Under the pieces are notes generated by a model, which saw only the letters and a list, made by a program, of their open reading frames with translations, did no database searches and was not told the DNA's origin. From Lycorma delicatula (lineage: Eukaryota; Arthropoda; Insecta; Hemiptera; Fulgoridae): 64,000 nt of DNA. Location of the stretch: contig NC_134463.1 in assembly GCF_047948215.1 (NCBI RefSeq), positions 54,442,201-54,506,200 on the forward strand. Direction: 5' to 3'. Positions 13,901-26,539 of this stretch are shown piece after piece; the first letter of the stretch is position 1, and every line of letters starts with the position of its first letter. Made by a program: the position numbers and the translations under genes.

Positions 13901-14480
13901 TTTCCTACTGAGTACATTGCAATAAGTTTAACTAGTGAACAGTAAAGCAACCCTCCCTACATGGTCCAATGAGCCCATTGCATTTAAAATGTATCTTAAT
14001 CTTTTGATAACCCTTATTTTTAGTATTTTTGTTTTACCATCTTCATAGAAAATTGCAACTTTGTATATTTAGAATTATATCTTTATATTTTTTAAATATT
14101 AATAAATAATTTTACCCGAATGCTTCCCTTTGAGTATGGGACCCCAAAATGAAAAAAATTATTTTTGCATTTTCAAATTTTTGATGCTCAAAACATATCT
14201 TGATAAACAATAAAGTCATTAAAATAACTTAATCCCCCTCACCTGATAGGGAAGTTTCAATGTTAAAATTTCAATGTTAATTTATTTAAAATCAATTTTA
14301 GTGCATAATTTAGGTCTATTAATTAAAAAAGCTTCCTGATGCATAAACTCTAAATTTTCAAAAAATTGAAAATATATTTCTTTGAAATTGTGATGTTAAC
14401 ATACGAATATTAAACATTTTAGTTATTTCCTTATTTTGTTGACTAGCATCACTTCAAAGTATAGAGATAGAAGAACAAAT
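10946..14480. other. AT-rich intergenic DNA, with repeat-like segment 12960-14300
   Basis: No coding frame was recognised. The part from about 12960 to 14300 differs in texture, with phrases such as 'tactttccc' and 'gggaaagta' facing each other at 13139-13180 and long T-runs. I think it is an old unclassified repeat, but I cannot name the family. Confidence 0.4.
13139..13180. repeat. Short inverted repeat tactttccc / gggaaagta
   Basis: Nine perfectly complementary bases (13139-13147 and 13172-13180) enclose a 24-base centre that itself contains 'tgtagcagctgtagc'. It may be the end or core of a small non-autonomous transposon. Nothing coding is attached. Confidence 0.5.
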
Positions 14481-14489
14481 TCTAACATT

Positions 14490-15572
14490 TACAAGAACCA
14501 AACTCCAACAGTAATAATCAAAAAACATAAGAAAGAAGCCGTAATAAAAAGGGAGTCTAACAAGGATGTTCCCTATCCCTGTTACATTTTATTCTTTACA
14601 TAGAACCAGCAATTAATGATTTTAAGAATAATTTAGATCCAGAGTAACAATGCAAGATGAAAAGATAAAGATGCTACGATTTCTGATGTGTAGTAATTCT
14701 AACCAAGAGTAAAAAAGAAGAAACAGTGAATGGCATAGATGAAGTCCTACACAAGAACTACTGCATGAAAATAAACAAGAACAAAATGAAAGTAATGAAA
14801 TGTAGTAAAAATAATGTAGACGGACCACTGAATATAAAAATAGGAAGAGAAAATATTACAAAGGTAGAAGAATTTTGTTATTTGGGTAGTAGAATTACTA
14901 AAGACTGACGAAGCAGAAGCGATATAAAATGCCAAATAACACAGATGAAACAAGCTTTCAAGCAGAAATATAATTTGCTTACATAAAAAATTTATTTAAA
15001 CGTCAGGAAAACATTTTTTAAAGTATATGTTTGGAGTGTAGCTTTATATGGAAATGAAACTTGGACGACTGGAATACCTGAGAAGAAAAGATTAGAAGCT
15101 TTTGAAATGAGGTGCTATAGGAGAATTTTAAAAATCAGATGGGTTGATAAAGTGACAAATAAAGAGGTATAGCAGCAAATTGATGAAGAAAGAAGCATTT
15201 GGAAAAATATAGTTATTTTTTCAACTAACTATATGTATGTTGCAGAAACTTTTGTTCATTACATGAACAATGTAAGTAAATTGTTTTCATAGATAGTGTA
15301 AAAAAAAGTGATAGTGTACTTTAAATCTTAAATGTGTTAACAAAAGAAGAGACAGACTTATAGCCCACATATTAAGGCATCCTAGATAGTCGCTTTAATA
15401 TAGGAGGCACATGTAGATGGGAAAAATTGTGCAGGCAGGCAATGTTTGGAATATGTAAAACAAATTGTTACGCATATAGGATGTAGGGAGTGTATACTGA
15501 AATGAAACGACTAGCACTAGATAGGGAATCTTGGTGAGCTACATCAAACCAGTCAAGTGACTGAAGACAAAA
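14490..15572 (+). pseudogene. RTE-like LINE reverse transcriptase, C-terminal part
   Basis: The + strand encodes, with stops, QGCSLSLLHFILYIEPA (14550-14600, the 'RQGC.LSPLLF' RT motif), then a frame 14726-14908 with KINKNKMKVMKCSKN and VEEFCYLGSRITKD, then WSVALYGNETWTTG and RLEAFEMRCYRRILK (about 15040-15135), and WVDKVTNKEV. This is the end of the endonuclease-reverse transcriptase of RTE-type LINEs. The segment RRDRLIAHILRH and the tail 'catcaaaccagtcaagtgactgaag' (15540-15568) complete the 3' end. About 140 bases at 15208-15345 do not fit and may be an insertion. Confidence 0.75.
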
Positions 15573-18570
15573 AAAATCACGGTTTCAAAAATTTAAATTA
15601 AATGATTTAAATATATAATTTAATTTTAAAAAAATGTTTAATCAGTAACATTAAAATGTATTATAACACATTATTTTTTTGTTTTAATATTCAATGAAGA
15701 AATAACTGAAGCTGTCTAACTGAACATTTTTTAATTATTTTATCATAAAAATACAAACAATGCTTAAAATGAATCACTTGAAAAAAATGTCTGTTACAAT
15801 AATGAATTACATAACTTGAAATGCAATAAATTGTGAACTTTTTTACAACTAAACTGAACATAGAATAACTGAAAAATTTAATTTATATCATTTCATTCAA
15901 TTCTTTGTTATACACACCTAACATATGTCTATAATTTAATGTAGGCCTTGGTATTAATATTTTTATTTTTACAGTAAAAAGGATATGTAACAAAAACAAA
16001 ACAGAATTAATTTGAGATTTAAGATCAAATATGAAAATCTCATGTTACTGAGCTTCATATTACCTTAAAAGTACTAGGGAGTTAAATAAATTTAGTGGTA
16101 GTTTAGAATTAGAGAAGTTATAAAATATGTAAAGAGAAAATTAGTTGACTGATTTTAGAAGTCATACTGAATGTTAGAAGGAAATGTGTAACCAAAAATT
16201 TGGGATTGAGAAATATATATATGTGATAAAATGAATTATATATATTTCAAATAATAATAAGGTGAATGTTATATAATGATACAATATTGTGTGAGGAAAG
16301 GTAGCAATTTAGTTTAAGTCATTAGAGAGAAAAAATCATAATTAAAATAGTTAAAAATTGATGCCTGCATTTTAATTTTTATTTTGAATTAAATTATGAT
16401 ACACTGTTTGCAGGAGAATTTTCCAGCTATTGATAAAGCTCTTTGGGTAAGAAGCAACAACTAGAATCATCAAATGGTATCATTGTTTCAGTATATTGTG
16501 ATGTCAGTGACTTGACTGGTTTGATGCAATTCACTTTCTCTTCTGTAATAATCATTTAACCTCATCATAACTTCATTAAAAAAAAGTTTATTTATTCCAA
16601 ATTTTTCCCCTGCAGTTTTACTTCCTTCCATTACTATTCTTATTCTTAATAAAAGTCTCTTTTATGTAGAATAAAAGAGGCGTTTATTCTAAAATGCCTC
16701 ATTTCAGAATCTCACATATGTGAATTCATATTGTTCTAATTCTGTTTGTTTTCTAGCTATAGAACTCAGCTTTCTATATATATGTTTTTAAAAGTTTTTT
16801 TATTTTTATTATTCTTAACCTCTATTTGATACCAGCAGATTTCTTTCCTCTATCAACACTAACCCCTTATTTGCTAACATACCTTTGATGTTTTCCTTAC
16901 TTTTTCTGTGGCTGAATCATCCCCTTATCATGCACACAAGTAAAACGTTGTAGGAAATTGGACTTACGAATTAGTTAATTCTTTTTGATTAGTACTGTTG
17001 AAAGGCAATATATATATATATATAATCTCCGTGTCCACTTATCTGTTGTTAAATGGGTACAAGACCTCATAAAAATTTTATTTCAACAGTATTAAAGTAG
17101 ATTGAAATTATTTTAAGATATTTATATCATTTTGATTCCTTTACTGTAAAACAATTTTTTTGTAATTAAACTTAAATCATATAATTCAAGATTAAATTAT
17201 TTATTAAAAAAGTATATTAATAGAAATAGGTATAAATCAACACAAAACGTTTCTAAAGTAAAATTCAATTCATTTATTATTTTATTTTAACAACATATCA
17301 TTCCTAGCAAAAGTGAGAGTCACTCTCACTTAATCTTCTGCAATTAGTTTGTAATCTTCAAAAAAAGAAATTATCCCACTCCTTTCAGTGTTACTGCAGA
17401 ATGAATTTAAACTTTTTAAATCTCTATTCACTGAACTGATTAATTTTAAAACACTCTGACACTTTTTCAAAATCTAAGTAAGGAATAATTGTAATATCTT
17501 TTCTTTTATTTAATTACAAGTTTTATGACAGAAGTTGGCTTAAGGTATAAGATAACTTATGCTATTTTAACATAATGGAAAAAATGTACTGTAATATAAA
17601 AAACCAGTTATAATTCACTCAGGCTAATACATTTATACATTAAAAGCAACAAGTTGTGTATGTAGCACTGTAATTTAAACAGTGTTTTGAATATAATGCA
17701 AATCTTATAATCAGTTTTTATTTACATAAATGAGAAATTAAATGTCCCTCTGTTCATCCGATGTGGCCAGTTTAACATTATAAATTAAAGTACCATAGAT
17801 TTTACATAACTGTCAGTAGGACTGCCCAAAAAAAGATTATTAACTAACTCTTCTATTCTGATCTCTGCAAATTGTTATGTGCAGAGGTCACACTGTTTAC
17901 CCATTTTATCTCGTTTTAATTTTATTTCCCAATTTTTTCTCTTACGCTGAGTTGTACTTCAGCTTGGTATTTATCTCATTATTTTCCCTTTATGCTGCAT
18001 TTCATAGTTTGTTTTACTCCTTCTTTATTTCTTTTATTCAATTTTAGTTTCTTTTTTTCATATTAACACAATTTATTTGCTATTTTTGCAACTGATGTTT
18101 AGTTTAAAATAAAAAATTGTACTTTAATTTTTTTTCTCCTGGGGTCAATGTTTTGATATCAACACTTTTGTTAAACTCTTTGCTGCTGCCATAAACAAAT
18201 TTAAAAGCAAAGAGAGTACTCTATGCTATTTTTCTCTCTCTTTTATTTTTTCGCCTCTTCTTTATAAAGTATTCACGCACAGGCCATCCATAAGTATTCT
18301 TTAACTACATTTCAATGCTATATTTAATATCATTTTAATATTTTATTCTGATGTAAAATTATTCTGTTTGCTAATAATTTAAAATTATTTTTATGCTTTT
18401 TCTTAAATCAAATCAGTTTCATTTAGCAAACCTTCCACCAACTGTTTTATTCATTTGTACTTAGTATTTTAGACAATTTACAATATTAAACTGCAAACAC
18501 GTCTTTTAATGCACTATAAAAAGTACTCTTACTTTTTAATAGAAAATATGAAATTATATTTGCCTACTAT
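15573..18570. other. AT-rich intergenic DNA with one antisense RTE tail
   Basis: No gene was seen. From 16495 to about 16870 the minus strand matches the 3' end of the RTE-like LINE ('tgacttgactggtttgatgc' at 16507 is the complement of that LINE's tail at 15543). A TA microsatellite sits at 17008-17024. The rest is unassigned spacer upstream of the dimm exons and may hold its missing first exon and control elements. Confidence 0.5.
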
Positions 18571-18587
18571 TTAAACCAACCTAACCT

Positions 18588-18897
18588 CTCTCTCTCTCTC
18601 TCTCTCTTTTCCTGTTTAGCCTCCGGTACCTACCGTTTAGATAATACTTCAGAGGATGAATGAGGATGATATGTATGAGTGTAAATGAAGTATAGTCTTG
18701 TACATTCTCAGTTCGACTATTCCTGAGATGTGTGGTTAATTGAAACCCAACCACCAAAGAACACCGGTATCCATGATCTAGTATTCAAATCCGTGTAAAA
18801 ATAACTGGCTTTACTAGGACTTGAAAGCTGGAACTCTCAGCTTCCAAAACAGCTGATTTGGGAAGACGCGTTCACCACTAGACCAACCCGGTGGGTG
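18588..18897 (-). mobile_element. tRNA-derived SINE, copy 1, with 14-bp target duplication
   Basis: On the minus strand the head carries a polymerase III box A (TGGTCTAGTGGTGAA) and box B-like text (GCTTTCAAGTCC), followed by a body shared with the copies at 52.6, 56.1 and 63.0 kb. Perfect 14-bp direct repeats aaccaacctaacct flank it (18574-18587 and 18898-18911). The 3' tail has turned into a TC/GA microsatellite (18588-18607). It lies about 350 bases upstream of the first visible dimm exon, in its upstream intron. Confidence 0.92.
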
Positions 18898-19249
18898 AAC
18901 CAACCTAACCTAAACACCCTTATTCAAACCTACCTCACCTAACCACCATAATAATTGGTAAGATAATATTTAATCCCTCCCTACTGCCACATTATGCCAG
19001 ATTAAATAATTCACTGCTTTGTCAGTTTCTTTTCATTCTCCTTTCATCTTATCAATTTAATAATTTTTTCTCATTTGAGTGCTGTTCCTTCTCATCAGTA
19101 CATTTATACACTCCAAAATTGGTTTTCCATCCTAATTTTTTGACAAAAATGATTAAATTGCTTAAGTTATTGATGTTATTAATAGTAATTATTGTTTTTA
19201 ACAATGCATACAAAGGAAATCCATTTTATTTACTTTTTCTTTTTTTAAG

Positions 19250-19467
19250 GACGAGTAGATGCTGACTGCTCTGATAGTTCTGGTAGTGAAGGACCAACCT
19301 CATCTGCTTCTAGGAAATGTTCAAGAGCCAAAAGAAAATGCCTTTTGGGAGCAAGTAATGCACGAAGACGTAAATCTGGTCTTACTGCTAGAGAGCGTAA
19401 TTTAAGAAGATTGGAAAGTAATGAACGTGAAAGAATGAGAATGCATTCTTTAAATGATGCATTTGAG
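19250..19467 (+). CDS. dimm: dimm exon with basic region and helix 1
   Basis: The acceptor is 'ttttttaag' ending at 19249 and the donor is gag|gtaaca at 19468. The exon begins with two bases of a split codon, then 72 codons from CGA at 19252 ([12 protein letters not shown]...). It ends exactly between helix-1 residues Glu and Gln, phase 0. Confidence 0.92.
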
Positions 19468-22400
19468 GTAACAATAAATTCTTATTGATAGTAATTAATA
19501 TAAATAAATTTAAAAAACTTGTCACTCAGGTAGTTTAATAATTTACATTATAATTTACAACCTTATAATTCTATGTAATTATTATTATATTGAAGGTCAT
19601 GTAATAAAAATAATATCCTGAAACGTGGTTCGTGAATAATATAATATGGTGTTTTGTTGATAAAGCAACACAATATATTCTATCAATATATTAAAGATTC
19701 GGTTAGTTATTTAATTTTTAGTTGAAGTATCTTTTTTTATAAAAATAAAAAACAAATTCATAGGTTATAGATCCAATTTTAATTATATAGGAATTGTTAG
19801 GAAATTAATTTTTGCTTACTTTTACCTAAAGAAACCATTTGGAATGATACAAAATTTTAAACTTCCAATTACTCTTAAGGAGAGTTTCATGTTTACAGCA
19901 CTCCTGAGGTCATACCTCTTTTCACCCATGTTTAATTTAACTATTTAGGAATTATTAAAATCATTTTTACTTAGTTTTACTATGAACATCTTGTCATATT
20001 TCAGCTTTCTAACTAAAGTTAGCAAAGCTGATGGAAGAATTAGCAATCAGTGATTCAGTGATGTCTTTCCTTACTGAATCATGTAAGTAGAATTATTCAC
20101 TATTGTTACAATCATCAGAGTAATTGTACAGGTTATGTCAAGATACAAAATGGGCTGTCAGATCTTTGTTTGATATTTCAAATATTAAATATATATATAT
20201 ATATATATATCCATATTTAGTAAATTAAAACTATTAACTTATAAATACTTATCTTTATATTTATTAAACTGCAACTAATACTGAAAACTATACTCATAAA
20301 AAAAAGTAATAAATAACATTATATCCACCTTTATTAAACCAGATAACAAACTATTTTTGAATAATACTAATTAAGATTAAAATAAATAAAATATCCTAAT
20401 TGTTTTGTACCTCCTTATATATGACATATAAAATATGTATGCTTACTGTTACATGTGCTCAAATAATTTTCATTAATGTCTTCTGGATTAATTACTTATT
20501 TTGTAATTATTTAATTTTATTTAGTATTATCACTTATTTAATTATTTTATGTATTTATATTTTTAATTATTCTAGATTTTAAATTAAATTTTATTCAAGA
20601 CTTTACTCGTCTTGTTTTTTAATTAAATTGTGTATTTTGTAATGCTGCTCTGATCAAAGTTTTATTGTCAAAGTCAAACCTAGGGATTGGTTTTTCCAAA
20701 TCTCTGGTTTCCCTTGATCCAGTCAGACATCTGGGGCAGATCCTTATTTTAATTGATGGAATAGCATACCTGCCGTTGATAAAATGGTTTGTAAAATGTA
20801 TATTATTATACTCCAATTCGAATAATTTTTTTTTATTTATAAAAGAAATTTGTTGAAATTACATAAATATGCAAATTCTACCTGAATTATCAGTAAAGTA
20901 TTTCTCTGGTTATTTGAGTTCAGGTTTGTATTTTTCCTGTAAAAAAAGGCTGTTCAAAATCCAGTTTGAATAATTATTTCTTCACAAATACTAATACTGT
21001 TAGGAAAAAATTATGAAACTAATAAGCTAAATGTCAGTAGAGAAAACATGTCACCAAGGGAAGGTCACAGCCCTTGATTAATTAATAAAAAAGAAATATT
21101 TTTTAAAATATTCAAGATAAAGGCTTTTAAAAATTCTTTGAACTTCATTTTTAACTTCAAAAAAGTAGAGGAGATTCCTCTAGTAGCCTTGTTTTAACAT
21201 TTTTTCAGATAATTTTCTTTGATGACTTTTAAAATTATTTACAGAAGTGATTTGAAAATGTATTGATTATTGTTTTAGTATTGGATTTCTATAAAGTATT
21301 GATGCTACCCAACCTGATGTTAGTATAAAATTAAAAAGTATTCCATATGAAATTTTAAGTAAATTAGAAATTTAAATAAAATATGTTGATTTAAGATACA
21401 GGTTTCTCACGATTTTGTTACTTGTAAATGTTTTTGTTCAGACAGTGTATTCTTTAAGTCTCCACATATTTTAAATAAAAATGAAACTAAAGTGTAAAAT
21501 AAAATAAATTTATTTTAACTAGATTGATGGTAAAAAAATATTTTTTTTTAAATACTTCATTAAATTTTAATACAGGATAACGTATAGTAAAATAATTACC
21601 AGATTAGATTTTTGAATAACTAATTAGAAAAAAATGTTTCAGCAATTACGGGAAGTTATACCACATGTAAAAATGGAAAGGAAGCTCTCAAAAATTGAAA
21701 CTTTGACATTAGCAAAAAATTATATAATGGCTCTCACCAATGTAATATGTGAAATGAGAGGAGATGAGAAACCATATACGTAAGTTTTATTTATTTCTTT
21801 TTGATATGATAGATAGATTATTAAATGAAATAATTTTGTTGTTTTAACATGTTATTGTACACAAAAAAAATACAAAATAACTTGTATAAAAAAAAAAAAA
21901 ACATTTTGTATATTCCAGAGAATAAAAAATTAAAAAATTTTTTTTATGGATTTCCTTTTGCTCATATAATGTGCAAATCTTATTTTTGTTATTTATTCAT
22001 CGGTAAAAAATATAAATAATTATAAATAAAATAAGTTTCATAACGGATAGGTAAGATGTATAATTTCAGTTATAGCCACCAAATCTCTGCCTTTCATCTA
22101 GAAGATTCTAGATTCAAATCCTATTTAGATTTGGTATTTTTCATGAGTTATAAATTTCATCTCTTATGTTTATTAAAAAGAAAGGACAGCTATTATAATT
22201 GAACATCAATGTGCAATTATTTTACATTAATTAATTAATAGAAAAATCTCTATCCTCCAAACCAAGAAACACTACAGAGACATAATAAGGAAATATTCTA
22301 TCACTACAAAGTAGATCAGAAAAATAAAGAAAAAAGAATTGTTTTAAATATTTTATATCAAACATTTTTCAAACATTCGTTTTACTTCTCTAGCCTAGGG

Positions 22401-24953
22401 TCAAATATCATGCCTAATTTACAGTGATAGTTGTGGAGAAAAAATGAGTACAGTATACCATTATTCTCTATAATTTATTAATCATGTATTAAGAAACTAA
22501 GGTCTGACAAAGCTATAACTATTCAAGCACAATGTGTCTGGAATGATTGAATTAAATTGCTTCAACTGCATAATGTTGTGTATTGAACAGATAAGACATA
22601 GTTTAGCTTTAAACTTGCAATAAACACTTCAAAGAATTTAATAACAATGTACAGAAAAGATTTACTTACCATTTCATTGAAACAAGTGATTTATACATAA
22701 TAATAAAAACTTAGAAATGATGTATGGACATAAAACAAATCCTTTTCTTAACATATATGATCATTATGAAATAACTTTTGGCCAGTTGCTGTACACACGT
22801 ATTTCTTAATAAAAGAAACCATCAACAATGCATTAATTGGTACCACAATGAAAACAGCATATATATCTCTGAAGATTGCGACAAAAGTAACTGAAATCAG
22901 TCATTTCATTTCAGTTGCTCTGAAAAACAGAAATTATGATAGATTAAAAAACATTACTTTAATGTAATATGGTTCGATTTGTCATTAAAATTTGATAACT
23001 TTATGCATCAATATTTATTACATTTCAGCAGAAATGTAATGGACACTGGAACATACCAGAGGACCAAAATTTTGTCCAAAGTGACAAGTTCTACCAACTT
23101 GTAATTTCATTCCCCTACTACTAACATTCCAAAACTCGTTGACCCATGCAGTCTATTTTTTGTCAGTCGCCATTATTACGAAGTTGAGTATGCCTGCTAT
23201 GTCAACGGTTGTAAAACAATGAACAGCGATTTAAATTTTTACAGTGGAAAAAGGGAATGTTAGTGGCATCCATTCTTGTCTAAAAGCCACTTACAGCGAT
23301 GAAATTGTTGATCAAAGTACTGTGAGTATATGGGCAAAAACATCTTGTTCAAAATGAGCGTTGCATTACACAACAATACATCATCCACTTAGGTATTTAA
23401 AAAAAAACAAGTCAGACATATTATTTGCAGAGCTGGGTTATTGTAAAATCTGTTTGTGGTGGATGCTCTTGTGAAATTGAAATTTGAACCCTCCATATTC
23501 ACCAGATTTGGTATCATATGCTTTATACAAGTATATTATATATATTTGTATTAATAGATTTACAAATATATTATATATAATTTATGTTTATTAAATATAT
23601 TGTATACATTTTGAATTTTTTGGAACTTGTATTCAGTACATTTACCAGAAATTGTATTCAGATAGAGGTGATTCATTGTAACTGTGGTTGAATGGGCTTT
23701 GAATCTAGTTCATTTATTAACTTTTGGCAGTCATTGAATTTTAATTTGTTTATTTCTGGGTTTTTGGAGGTTTTTGATGTGCAGTTTACTGTTATATTGG
23801 GTAGATTTTGTTTATCACTTTGAAAGCAATATATTCATTGAAATTTGATTTTATGCAGAAATAATTAAAAATTTCACTATGTGGTTTTTTTTATATCATC
23901 TTTGTTAAAGATGCAATGTTTGAACCTACCATCTCTCCTGGTGTTCATTATAGATTATGTAAAGTGTTTGAAAAAGTTCTGCATCTTTTATTAATTAGAT
24001 ATGATGTCGATAAATATGTAAATTATAGCGGATTTTCTGAAGACTTTAAAGTTTGTTTTTTGTAGATTTTAAAGTTAGTTTTTTGTCTGCTTATAATTTT
24101 ATATATGCTTTGCCTTGCTAAACACAATACAGACCAATAATACATTGCTGCTATTGAGCATATATAGGTTTCCTAATTACATAAAAATGGGAATCATCAA
24201 TAACAATAAATATAAAGAACTTTGAAAAGTTGTTATTGAAATAAATGGCAAAACTAGATTACAGACAATAACTTTTCACAAAATGTTTCTTACAATTAAA
24301 AATCAGATGCCCATTGTGATTGTTAAACAATGCATCATCAGTATACACTGACAAAAAATATACGGAAGAAAATAAATAAATAAAGATTGACAAAAATAGA
24401 ATTAATTACAATTATTAATTATTTATTGTAATTAATTATAATTATTTATTAATCAAAAGTATTGATTAATAAAAAACAGTATTTATGAAACACTATAAAA
24501 CGGGTATTTATATTAAAAAATATATAATCTATTAACAATGATTATTTAGCAATCAAATGAACACCTAATTTTAGATATACTGTGTAAAGTTTTTGACCTT
24601 GTCTAGTTTTAAAATTAGAGTTTATATCAACAACCATGCCTTTAACACTACTTACAAAAAGATTGAATAAAAGTTATTTATAATGACTAATAACTGTTGT
24701 CATTTCAACATGTTTACAAAATTAGTAACTTTTTATAACTGTTTTTTTTGTTACCTACTTTGTCTATGTTTATCAATTAAATAAATATAACTAAATATAA
24801 TTTATACATCTTCATATCTTTTAATATATAATAAAAATTTGTTGCAGGTTTCTTGATGTTGATTGTGGCAGCAGTGGTGGTGATGATTTAGAACAGAACA
24901 ATAATTCATTATATCAAGAAAATCTTGAACATTCAACGGCAAGTCTAACGTAG
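19250..24953 (+). CDS. dimm: Dimmed / Mist1-class bHLH transcription factor, downstream exons
   Basis: Three exons join at 19250-19467, 21643-21779 and 24848-24953 and give 152 visible residues ending in TAG. Residues 53-108 form a basic helix-loop-helix domain. The basic region and helix 1 ([20 protein letters not shown]) and helix 2 ([14 protein letters not shown]) are the signature of insect Dimmed and vertebrate Mist1 (BHLHA15), rather than of atonal or neurogenin proteins. The basic stretch carries the E-box-contacting Glu-Arg residues. In flies Dimm drives the secretory programme of peptidergic neuroendocrine cells. A Ser/Gly-rich acidic segment then a Lys/Arg cluster (residues 20-41, a likely nuclear signal) precede the domain. 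The tail after helix 2 is only about 44 residues, much shorter than that of Drosophila. The first exon starts in phase 1, so an upstream coding exon is missing from this model. Confidence 0.93.
19468..21642 (+). other. dimm intron within helix 1
   Basis: A 2.2-kb intron with canonical GT..AG ends. It contains an AT microsatellite (20188-20210). A slightly less AT-rich 190-base island at 20630-20820 is open on both strands, but I could not assign it to any family. Confidence 0.8.
21643..21779 (+). CDS. dimm: dimm exon with end of helix 1, loop and helix 2
   Basis: The acceptor is 'atgtttcag' ending at 21642 and the donor is ac|gtaagt at 21780. It holds 45 codons ([20 protein letters not shown]...) plus two bases of a Thr codon completed in the next exon. 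Conserved residues of the dimer interface and loop are intact. Confidence 0.93.
21780..24847 (+). other. dimm last intron, carrying a collapsed mariner
   Basis: A 3.1-kb GT..AG intron. Apart from the mariner relic at 23.2-23.5 kb it is plain AT-rich sequence. The segment 22740-23100 is slightly more complex and may be a further old repeat. Confidence 0.75.
23170..23530 (+). pseudogene. Internally deleted mariner transposase relic
   Basis: The + strand reads [23 protein letters not shown] (N-terminal HTH of mariner transposases) and shortly after [12 protein letters not shown], the PPYSPDLAP block around the third catalytic Asp. The roughly 600 bases that normally separate them are missing, so this is a deletion derivative lying in a dimm intron. 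Confidence 0.65.
24848..24953 (+). CDS. dimm: dimm terminal coding exon
   Basis: The acceptor is 'tgttgcag' ending at 24847. It completes the Thr codon and adds 34 residues ([20 protein letters not shown]...), then TAG at 24951-24953. The tail is acidic and Asn/Ser rich with no known domain. The frame fits only if spliced as described, which supports the junction. Confidence 0.85.
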
Positions 24954-25403
24954 CAAAATAACCGAAAAAAAGAAGAAAAATTATTAAGAATAAAGTTATT
25001 GACAACGACTAGCCACGGCACACCAAATCCGCTATAAATATATACCATTCAGATTATTACGTTAGCACCAATTTAGTTATTAGCTCTGCCTTCTTCTGCT
25101 TCTGTCGCTATTATTTCAAGCAGTTTATTTTATTTTGTTTTTTCTTTAATGTTAAGTAGGTAATTTTTATTTTATTGATTTACATTAAAATGTATGTTTT
25201 AAGTATTTCATATATGGGTGGATCAGAAAACAGAGTGAAATAAATATTTGACCTCAGCCAAAATATTTTTACAGTGCACAGGTAAATCAATATGTGCCTT
25301 CTCTTTCTGTCTAAGAGGAAACTTTCTTTATATTTCTGTAGAGTTACTACTATAGATAATGTATTGAAGACAATAATCTTATGTATTTATATTAATAAAT
25401 AAA
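24954..25403 (+). promoter_or_regulatory. dimm: dimm 3' UTR with candidate poly(A) signals
   Basis: After the stop there are AATAAA hexamers at 25239-25244, 25394-25399 and 25398-25403. The overlapping pair, followed by a TATA-rich and T-rich stretch, is the more convincing end of the transcript. The exact cleavage site cannot be seen. Confidence 0.5.
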
Positions 25404-26530
25404 ATATATATATAATCTTTATTCTCCAGTATTTTTGAAGAATTATTCATTTTCATGAACTTATTGACTTTTGTAAAGAACTTGTTCTTTTAAGTACTAG
25501 AATTATCCTATACATTCTTTCCTAGGAAAATAGTCAATTGAGATAATGATTTATTAAAAAATATTATGTGCTCAGTAATAGATTAATTAAAATATAATAT
25601 TATAATTTGACCTTGATGTTATTAAACTTACCAATCCTTTTATATTATTATATTTTGATATTAATCAAATATTAAAATATATTAATCATAAGAAAATTAC
25701 CCAAAAAACTTATTTTTTAAGAAGTTACATTTACAATACTATAAAGTAAGTTTTAATTTCATTATAAATTTAATAAGTAAATTAATTAAGTTTATTTTTC
25801 ATTATATTGGCTTTATGCATATTAAAAAAAAAGTTAATCACACATAAACACACTGTTAAATACTGTATGTACTCCTCTTACCAGAAAATAATGCAATTTT
25901 TTTCAAAAAGTAAGCAGTATTATCACTATTTGAGTGAATGCACTTTGGCTGTGATATATTAGCAGTAGTAGAACTGCTTTTTTTATTAATTAATTGATTC
26001 TGAAGTTTGTTATTTTCATGTATTATCATAATTTCACTAAAAATGAAATAAGTTTAATTAAACTCTAAAATAAAACTCTTAATTTCATTTGTTTGTAAAA
26101 AAAAAAACAAATACTCAAGCAAACAAACAACTATTTTTGATTTGGATTTTAATCCCAGTCAGGCTTGGAATTTTTTTACAAGTTAAAAAAGTAATTTCTT
26201 ATTACAGTAATCAATTGTATAATTGGGTTTAGTACCTGTATTGTTACTTGAAGAATAAATAAATAAAATTATGTTAAAAGCTTATGTAGTCTGTAAGGAA
26301 TTATTTATTAGGAAACAAAGTTGTTATGAACTAGTTTCTGAGTAATAGATAGATCATTACGTACGTGTACTGGAATAAGTAGTCACTAGCCTTTTGTTAA
26401 ACTCTTCAAGCTTGTTTTAAAAAAAAAGATGGGAAGGTCAGGTTTTGAGATGTTTGAGTATTGAAAAGAAAAAAATAAATTTTTTTTAGAAAATAACTAA
26501 ATTTACAAGAAAAATACAGAAAGTCATAAT
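25404..26530. other. AT-rich spacer downstream of dimm
   Basis: I see no coding frame or repeat family in this stretch, only A/T runs and short tandem AT motifs. Confidence 0.5.
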
Positions 26531-26539
26531 TGTTAGGCT

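Noticed and set aside
20619..20856. Small gene in a dimm intron, open on both strands
   Set aside because: About 65 codons each way, no splice or start context, no recognised motif. It may be a repeat fragment.
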